From positions 1 to 9,513 of the forward strand of contig CANCCE010000096.1 of the NCBI GenBank assembly GCA_947374505.1: a stretch of DNA of 9,513 bases, read 5' to 3'. Below are positions 4,346 through 9,513 of the stretch, piece after piece. Each line of letters begins with the position of its first letter. Positions within the stretch are counted from its first letter, which is position 1. Under the pieces are notes generated by a model. That model saw only the letters and a program-made list of their open reading frames with translations. It did not search any database and was not told where the DNA came from. Made by a program: the position numbers and the translations under genes. Source of the stretch: Comamonadaceae bacterium. Its GTDB lineage: Bacteria; Pseudomonadota; Gammaproteobacteria; Burkholderiales; Burkholderiaceae_C.

Positions 4346-6588
4346 AAAATCCAATTGACAATCATAGTTTAGTAGCAAGCTATTTGGCCTTTTACAAGAA
4401 ATTTTCGGATAATCACCGAGTTATTTCAAAAGGAGTTAGGTTATCTTTATTGTTAGTTTTTTTGGCATGCTTTTCAGTGGTTATCACGATACCGTTAGAG
4501 CTGAATGAGCAGTTGGCATTAGGGATTATGTCTTTGGTGGTGACACTTGTTTTGAGGAAGATGTCTTGGGGTCGACTGGAGGTGATAGTCATGATCGCCA
4601 TGTCGATTGCAGCCTCATTGCGTTATATGTATTGGCGACTGACTGAGACGGTTGGCTTTGACACCATGGTAGATGCCTTTTTTGGATGGGGATTGGTTTT
4701 TGCAGAACTCTATACTCTGTGCATATTGCTACTAGGTTATATACAAACTGCATTTCCACTTGAGCGCAAGGTGGCGGTCTTGCCTGATAACGTAGATAAA
4801 TGGCCAACTGTCGATATATTCATACCAACGTATAACGAGCCACTCAGTATTGTCCAGACGACTGTATTTGCAGCCCAAGGCTTAGATTGGCCAGCCGATA
4901 AATTTAAAATATATCTTCTGGATGATGGCCGCCGGCCAGAATTTAAAGCATTTTGTGAAGCCGCCGGTGTCGAATATTTATCGCGTGAAAATAATCTTCA
5001 TTACAAAGCCGGAAATCTAAACTCTGCGTTGATGAAAACATCTAGCGAGTTTGTGGCCATTTTTGATTGCGACCACATACCGACACGTTCATTCCTACAA
5101 ATTTCGATGGGTTCGTTTTTGCGTGACGCCAAGTTGGCTATGCTGCAAACACCGCACTTTTTCTATTCGCCTGATCCGTTCGAGCGCAACCTCAATACAT
5201 TTCGAAAAATCCCCAACGAAGGGGACTTGTTTTACGGTCTGGTGCAAGACGGTAACGACCTTTGGAATGCCTCATTTTTTTGCGGCTCTTGTGCCGTGAT
5301 ACGTCGCGAACCGCTGATGGAGGTGGGTGGCATTGCCATTGAAACCGTCACCGAAGATGCCCACACCGCCCTGAAGTTGAGTCGCCTTGGCTACAACACC
5401 GCTTATTTGGGTATTCCCGTGTCGGCTGGCTTGGCCACTGAAAGTTTGTCGGGTCACATCAACCAGCGGATTCGCTGGGCACGCGGCATGGCGCAGATTT
5501 TCCGCGTCGACAACCCCCTCCTGGGTCGTGGTTTGAGTCTTGGCCAACGCTTGTGCTACCTCAATGCCATGCTGCATTTCTTCTATGGCTTACCGCGGTT
5601 GGTGTTTTTGACCGCACCCATGGCTTTCTTGTTTTTTAACGCGGAAGTGTTTCACGCCAGCGCCCTGATGGTGCTGGTCTATGCCTTGCCACACATTTTT
5701 TTATCGAACATCACGAATTCAAAAATACAAAAGAAGTTCCGACATTCATTCTGGAATGAAGTCTATGAAACCGTTTTGTCCTGGTATCTCGTCGCCCCTG
5801 TTGTTCGTGCTGTGGTGACTCCAAAATCAGGGGTATTCAATGTGACCGCCAAAGGTGGTTTTGTCGGCGAAGATTTTTATGACTGGAAAATTGCCAGACC
5901 CTATGTCATTTTGATGGTGCTCAATGTGTTGGGCTTGCTGGCAGGCGGGGTCCTGTTAATCCAGGGCGAGGTCAGCACCACCACCACACTCATCAACGTG
6001 GCTTGGGTGCTTTACAACATCGTCATCCTCGGTGCCAGCATTGGGGTCGCCTACGAGAAGAGCCACGAATGGGCGACGCCCAAAGTGAGTGCGGTCATTC
6101 CAGCCACCCTGGTCTTTGCCAACGGTAAATCTTGGGCCTGTGAAACACATTCCTTTTCGACCAAAAGCGTCGGCCTGACCTTGCCCCGCGCGCGGGAAAT
6201 GGCGATCGGCACCGAGGTCAAGTTGGCGCTTTTTCGAGGGTCGTCCGAGTTTATTTTCCCGGCCACGGTGGTCAGCTCAGGCAACACCATCGAGTTAGAA
6301 ATTGAACAACTGACGCTAGAGCAAGAGCGGCAGCTCACCCAAATGACTTTTTCACGCGCAGACAACTGGGCCACCACTTGGGGGCGCGGCCCTGAAGACC
6401 AATTATTGAAGTCATTGAAAGCGATTTTTGTTCATGGATTGCTGAACGTGGTGCCTTTGTTTTTCATCGCGTCTCATGTCTACGCCCGAAAAGTTCCGCG
6501 TCGCTTGATCGGTCAGCTGAAGGCTGTGACCCACAAAGCACCCAGCTTGTTTCACATTCCACAGTTTAATTTTTTGAGAAAAAAATGA
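4342..6588 (+). CDS. bcsA: Cellulose synthase catalytic subunit BcsA (UDP-forming), degenerate PilZ
   Basis: A 748-residue inner-membrane GT2 synthase that polymerises UDP-glucose into beta-1,4-glucan and exports it. In order: N-terminal membrane helices (about 35-138), then the glycosyltransferase domain with D158, LDDG (193-196), FDCDH (241-245), FFCGS (312-316), TED (337-339) and QRIRW (375-379). Further membrane helices follow, with the gating loop FNVTAKGG (499-506), then a PilZ-like domain (about 570-675) and a hydrophobic C-terminal helix (about 695-712). All catalytic motifs are present. The PilZ c-di-GMP motifs are not: RxxxR aligns with W577-x3-K581 and DxSxxG with S604-F-S-T-K-S609. 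The start is TTG at 4342 with AGGG 7 nt ahead; the next ATG (codon 63) would remove the first membrane helix. Composition rises sharply in GC within the gene near 5280. The stop overlaps bcsB. Confidence 0.97.
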   Translation: MKNPIDNHSLVASYLAFYKKFSDNHRVISKGVRLSLLLVFLACFSVVITIPLELNEQLALGIMSLVVTLVLRKMSWGRLEVIVMIAMSIAASLRYMYWRLTETVGFDTMVDAFFGWGLVFAELYTLCILLLGYIQTAFPLERKVAVLPDNVDKWPTVDIFIPTYNEPLSIVQTTVFAAQGLDWPADKFKIYLLDDGRRPEFKAFCEAAGVEYLSRENNLHYKAGNLNSALMKTSSEFVAIFDCDHIPTRSFLQISMGSFLRDAKLAMLQTPHFFYSPDPFERNLNTFRKIPNEGDLFYGLVQDGNDLWNASFFCGSCAVIRREPLMEVGGIAIETVTEDAHTALKLSRLGYNTAYLGIPVSAGLATESLSGHINQRIRWARGMAQIFRVDNPLLGRGLSLGQRLCYLNAMLHFFYGLPRLVFLTAPMAFLFFNAEVFHASALMVLVYALPHIFLSNITNSKIQKKFRHSFWNEVYETVLSWYLVAPVVRAVVTPKSGVFNVTAKGGFVGEDFYDWKIARPYVILMVLNVLGLLAGGVLLIQGEVSTTTTLINVAWVLYNIVILGASIGVAYEKSHEWATPKVSAVIPATLVFANGKSWACETHSFSTKSVGLTLPRAREMAIGTEVKLALFRGSSEFIFPATVVSSGNTIELEIEQLTLEQERQLTQMTFSRADNWATTWGRGPEDQLLKSLKAIFVHGLLNVVPLFFIASHVYARKVPRRLIGQLKAVTHKAPSLFHIPQFNFLRKK
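6579..6585 (+). other. Phased A_AAA_AAA heptamer at the bcsA/bcsB junction
   Basis: Seven A residues are read in the bcsA frame as AG[A AAA AAA] and followed at once by the bcsA stop TGA. This is the arrangement of a bacterial -1 slippery heptamer. A -1 shift would enter ATG ATC AAA, which is the bcsB frame, and produce a BcsA-BcsB fusion. No downstream stem-loop was established. A plain reading is just two Lys codons beside an ATGA coupling site. Confidence 0.3.
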
Positions 6589-8843
6589 TCAAAAAACTTA
6601 CCTTTACGTTTTCTCTGCTGGTGGCACTCCCGCTGCAGTTACACGCCGGAAACGCACCCCAAAAATCAGTGGCTATTCCCATAGCGGCTGCGGTTAAAAC
6701 CTCGGAGAAATCTAGCCATCAGCTGACGTTAAAGCAGTTGGGGGCTAGATTTCCAATCGCTTTGCGTGGTGTCGATGGTCGCGATGGCGTGAGCTTCAAC
6801 GTACGCGCTGACGAGGTGGTGACGCAGGCCCGTTTAAAGCTCTTATTTTCGTATTCTCCGGCGATGTTGACGGATGTTTCACACATCAATGTACTGGTCA
6901 ATGGCGAAGTCGCCGCCAGTCTCGAGCTGCCCAAGCAGACGTTGCCAGCCACGCTGGAGCGGGTGGTTGATTTACCGCCGCGATTCATCACGGAATACAA
7001 CAAAATTGACTTCCAGCTGATCGGCCACTACACAGACAAATGTGAAGATCCGTCGCACTCAAGTCTGTGGGCCAATATCAGCAACTTGAGTACGCTGGAG
7101 GTGACGTCTCAGCCGGTCACCTTGACCAGCGACTTGAGAATGTTGCCGCGCCCTTTCATGGATCCGCGTGACGCACGTCAGTTGCAACTGCCGATGGTCT
7201 TTGTCGGTCCTGTCGACAACGAGATGCTAGGCGCTGCGGGCACTGTTTCGTCTTGGTTCGGTGCATTTGCCGGTCATCGGGGAGCGAGTTTTCCGGCATC
7301 GTTGAACACCCTTCCCGGCAAAGGCCATGCCGTTGTTTTCATGACTGACAAGCAGGCATTGCCCGGTTTATCTTTGCCTGCTGTTTCAGGTCCGATGATT
7401 GCAATGCTCAGCAACCCCCATGATCCGGACGGCAAGCTGTTGCTGATCATGGGGCGTGACAGCCAAGAGCTGCGCATCGCTGCCACGGCATTGACCATAG
7501 GCACCACGGCACTAGAAGGCAGCAGCATGGCGATCACGTCACTCATCAAGACGGCAGGGCGTCAGCCATACGACGCCCCCAATTGGCTGGCCAGCCATCG
7601 TCCTGTCAGATTTTCTGAACTGAGCAATTCAGCGGCCATGAATGTATCGGGCCACAACCCCGGTGCGATTCGTTTGAACATGCGTTTGCCGCCTGACTTG
7701 TTTCGTTGGAACGACCCAGGTATTCCCGTTTCTCTTAAATACCGCTACACGCCGCAACCCTCAAAATCTGAAAATTCCTCGCTGCTGGTGAACTTCAATG
7801 AGCAGTTGGTGAGAAGCGTGCCTTTGTTGCCGGTCGACAGGTTGTCCAGTCTGCTGCCCATGCTGCCGATGCTGACCGAGCTGCTGCCGGACAAAACTTT
7901 GTCAATGGCAACCCGGTTGAACGTGCCAATGTACATGGTCGGGCATCAGTCGCAATTACAGCTCAACTTCAAGTACGACTACAGCAAAGAAGGTGAATGC
8001 CGCGACATCATTGTTGACAACATGCGGGGTGCGATCGAGCCGGATTCCTGGATCGATATTTCGGCTTATCCGCATTACCTGGCAATGCCGAATTTAGGGG
8101 TTTTCAGCGGCAGTGGATTTCCCTTCACACGGCTGGCTGACTTGTCAGAAACAGCCGTGATTTTGCCGGATGCGCCCATTCAGCAAGAGTACACAACCTA
8201 CCTTGGTGTGATGGGCCGGCTGGGTGCTTCAACCGGCTATCCGGCTACCGCCGTGAGCGTCGCCCGGGCTGCGGAAGTTGGCAACTTTGCCAATAAGGAT
8301 TTGCTGTTGATCGCTTCGGGAGACAACCAACCCTTGCTGAAAACTTGGCACCCGGCCATGACTGTTCATTCAAGTACCCAGCCCAGCTGGAAGCTCTTTG
8401 GCATGGATTTGAACCCATTCAACTGGGCATTGACCTCCGCATTCGCAGCGCCCATATCGGCGATGACGGCACTTTTTGAGGGCACTGCGCCTCGTGCGGT
8501 GATGCTCGGTTTTGAGTCTCCGCTGGCCCGTGGACGCAGTGCGGTGTTGCTTTGGGGCGCGCAGCCTGATGATTTGAGCGAGGCCTTATTGGCCATGTCG
8601 GGCGGCGATGGGTTTGTCAGTCAAATCAAGGGTGCTGTGTCGGTGATTCGCGGCAAGTCGATTGACACGCTAGAGGCCAATTCGGTGTATTACGTTGGCA
8701 GCTTGCCATGGCTCACACAGATCCGTTGGCGCTTGTCTGAGAATTTTCCGCTGTTTTTAGCGCTCAGTTTGGCCAGTGCCTTGCTGTTAGCCGCCATGGC
8801 CTATGTCGCCCTGAAGCACTTGGCCAAAAGGCGTTTGGTATGA
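6585..8843 (+). CDS. bcsB: Cellulose synthase periplasmic subunit BcsB
   Basis: A 752-residue membrane-anchored periplasmic partner of BcsA that guides the emerging glucan. A Sec-type signal (MIKKLTFTFSLLVALPLQLHA, about 21 residues) starts the protein. A C-terminal transmembrane helix (about 724-745, FLALSLASALLLAAMAYVAL) followed by KHLAKRR anchors it with a positive cytoplasmic tail. Family hallmarks include HYTDKCEDPSHSSLWANIS (148-166) in the first half and GECRDIIVDNMRGAIEPDSW (from about 470) in the second. These mark the repeated carbohydrate-binding/flavodoxin-like modules of BcsB. C153 and C472 lie in these two conserved segments. Length is normal for the family. The ATG overlaps the bcsA stop (ATGA); the only Shine-Dalgarno-like sequence is GAG at 6576-6578, so translation is probably coupled to bcsA. 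The TGA overlaps bcsZ. Confidence 0.97.
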   Translation: MIKKLTFTFSLLVALPLQLHAGNAPQKSVAIPIAAAVKTSEKSSHQLTLKQLGARFPIALRGVDGRDGVSFNVRADEVVTQARLKLLFSYSPAMLTDVSHINVLVNGEVAASLELPKQTLPATLERVVDLPPRFITEYNKIDFQLIGHYTDKCEDPSHSSLWANISNLSTLEVTSQPVTLTSDLRMLPRPFMDPRDARQLQLPMVFVGPVDNEMLGAAGTVSSWFGAFAGHRGASFPASLNTLPGKGHAVVFMTDKQALPGLSLPAVSGPMIAMLSNPHDPDGKLLLIMGRDSQELRIAATALTIGTTALEGSSMAITSLIKTAGRQPYDAPNWLASHRPVRFSELSNSAAMNVSGHNPGAIRLNMRLPPDLFRWNDPGIPVSLKYRYTPQPSKSENSSLLVNFNEQLVRSVPLLPVDRLSSLLPMLPMLTELLPDKTLSMATRLNVPMYMVGHQSQLQLNFKYDYSKEGECRDIIVDNMRGAIEPDSWIDISAYPHYLAMPNLGVFSGSGFPFTRLADLSETAVILPDAPIQQEYTTYLGVMGRLGASTGYPATAVSVARAAEVGNFANKDLLLIASGDNQPLLKTWHPAMTVHSSTQPSWKLFGMDLNPFNWALTSAFAAPISAMTALFEGTAPRAVMLGFESPLARGRSAVLLWGAQPDDLSEALLAMSGGDGFVSQIKGAVSVIRGKSIDTLEANSVYYVGSLPWLTQIRWRLSENFPLFLALSLASALLLAAMAYVALKHLAKRRLV

Positions 8844-9513
8844 AGCTGGCCGAACCTGGGCACAAGGTGCTGTGCGCGCTGGCCCTGGCGCTGGCGGGTG
8901 TGTTGGCCAGCGCCAACACGCAGCCCGCCGCGTGCGCCGCGCAGGGCTGGCCTCAATGGCAAGACTTTCGCCAGCACTTCATCAGTGCCGATGGGCGCGT
9001 GTTGGCTGCCAACGATGCCGCACGCGGCAGCTATTCCGAAGGCCAGTCTTACGCCATGTTTTTTGCGCTGGTGGCCAATGACCGCGAAGCCTTCGAGCGG
9101 ATCTGGCGCTGGACGCAGCAGAACCTGATGGTCAACGGCGCAGATGGCTTACCCGCTTGGTCTTGGGGTCAGGCTGCCGACGGCCAATGGCGCGTGTTGG
9201 ATGCCAATGCAGCGGCTGATGCCGATATGTGGTTTGCCTACGCCTTGCTGGAAGCCGGACGACTGTGGCAGCGCGAAGATTTCCAGCGGGACGGCAGGCG
9301 CTTGCTGCAAGCCATCACACAGTTGGAAGTGGTTGCTTTGCCGGCACTGGGACCGATGGTCTTGCCGGGCCCCTTTGGCTTTGTGCAGACCGATGGCAGC
9401 TGGCGCTTGAACGCCAGTTACCTGCCACTGCCGCTGTTGCGCCGTTTTGAACTGGAGGTGCCGCAAGGCCCCTGGGCTGCTGTCGCCACCAACACGCTGA
9501 AGTTGACCTCTGC
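8840..9513 (+). CDS. bcsZ: Periplasmic endo-beta-1,4-glucanase BcsZ (GH8), 3' end beyond window
   Basis: The first 224 codons of a GH8 endoglucanase, which hydrolyses beta-1,4-glucan in the periplasm and is required for normal cellulose output. The start is ATG overlapping the bcsB TGA. A hydrophobic stretch (VLCALALALAGVLASA, 10-25) looks like a Sec signal. The mature part has W-x-x-F (40-43), SYSEGQSYAMFFALVANDR (64-82) with E67 as the predicted general acid, LPAWSWG, and VLDANAAADADMWFAYALLE (119-138), where family members usually have ASDAD. It continues with LPGPFGF and LNASYLPL, as in other BcsZ proteins. The catalytic base lies beyond the edge. The reading frame stays open to the window end. 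The C in QPAAC is not a convincing lipobox. The order bcsA-B-Z predicts bcsC next. Confidence 0.95.
   Translation, partial: MKLAEPGHKVLCALALALAGVLASANTQPAACAAQGWPQWQDFRQHFISADGRVLAANDAARGSYSEGQSYAMFFALVANDREAFERIWRWTQQNLMVNGADGLPAWSWGQAADGQWRVLDANAAADADMWFAYALLEAGRLWQREDFQRDGRRLLQAITQLEVVALPALGPMVLPGPFGFVQTDGSWRLNASYLPLPLLRRFELEVPQGPWAAVATNTLKLTS

Noticed and set aside
5274..5280. Run of seven T in bcsA at the composition step
   Set aside because: It encodes the conserved FF of the FFCGS motif in frame, so it needs no special explanation.
8872..9450. Short open frames in other phases at the right edge
   Set aside because: They overlap the bcsZ reading frame, which shows clear GH8 motifs and is simply cut by the window end.

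Overview
The window looks like a chromosomal segment of a Gram-negative betaproteobacterium, most likely Burkholderiales/Comamonadaceae-like. That placement is an inference from the gene set bcsD-bcsP-bcsQ-bcsA-bcsB-bcsZ and the general protein character; no rRNA or tRNA is present to confirm it. The core of the window is a bacterial cellulose secretion operon with a divergently transcribed phosphorelay operon next to it.

Layout. Positions 1-76 hold three degenerate 23-bp tandem units of a dispersed-repeat type. On the minus strand, 2242 down to 86, lie a cytoplasmic sensor kinase (REC-PAS-HisKA-HATPase), a single-domain CheY-like receiver and an Hpt protein. They are joined by a 4-nt and a 14-nt overlap. 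A 214-bp divergent intergenic region (2243-2456) contains a small palindrome but no promoter I would assert. On the plus strand from 2457 to the right edge come bcsD, a BcsP-like gene, bcsQ, bcsA, bcsB and the 5' part of bcsZ. From bcsP onward each gene overlaps the next by 4 nt, so this is one polycistronic unit. bcsC would be expected beyond the edge but is not visible.

How it works together. BcsA polymerises UDP-glucose and threads the glucan through the inner membrane. BcsB guides it in the periplasm, and BcsZ is the periplasmic endoglucanase. BcsD is the periplasmic scaffold for crystalline-ribbon systems. BcsQ and the BcsP-like protein are cytosolic assembly or polar-placement factors. 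The neighbouring phosphorelay has no DNA-binding or diguanylate cyclase output of its own, so any link to cellulose control is by location only.

Main points for a second look. (1) The PilZ domain of BcsA has lost the canonical c-di-GMP ligands: RxxxR is W-x-x-x-K and DxSxxG is S-x-S-x-x-S. The glycosyltransferase and gating-loop motifs are intact. (2) A perfectly phased A_AAA_AAA heptamer sits directly before the bcsA stop, and a -1 shift there would make a BcsA-BcsB fusion. (3) The BcsP-like protein begins with a module resembling enterobacterial BcsR. (4) Base composition shifts inside bcsA, from AT-rich upstream to GC-rich downstream, suggesting a mosaic operon.
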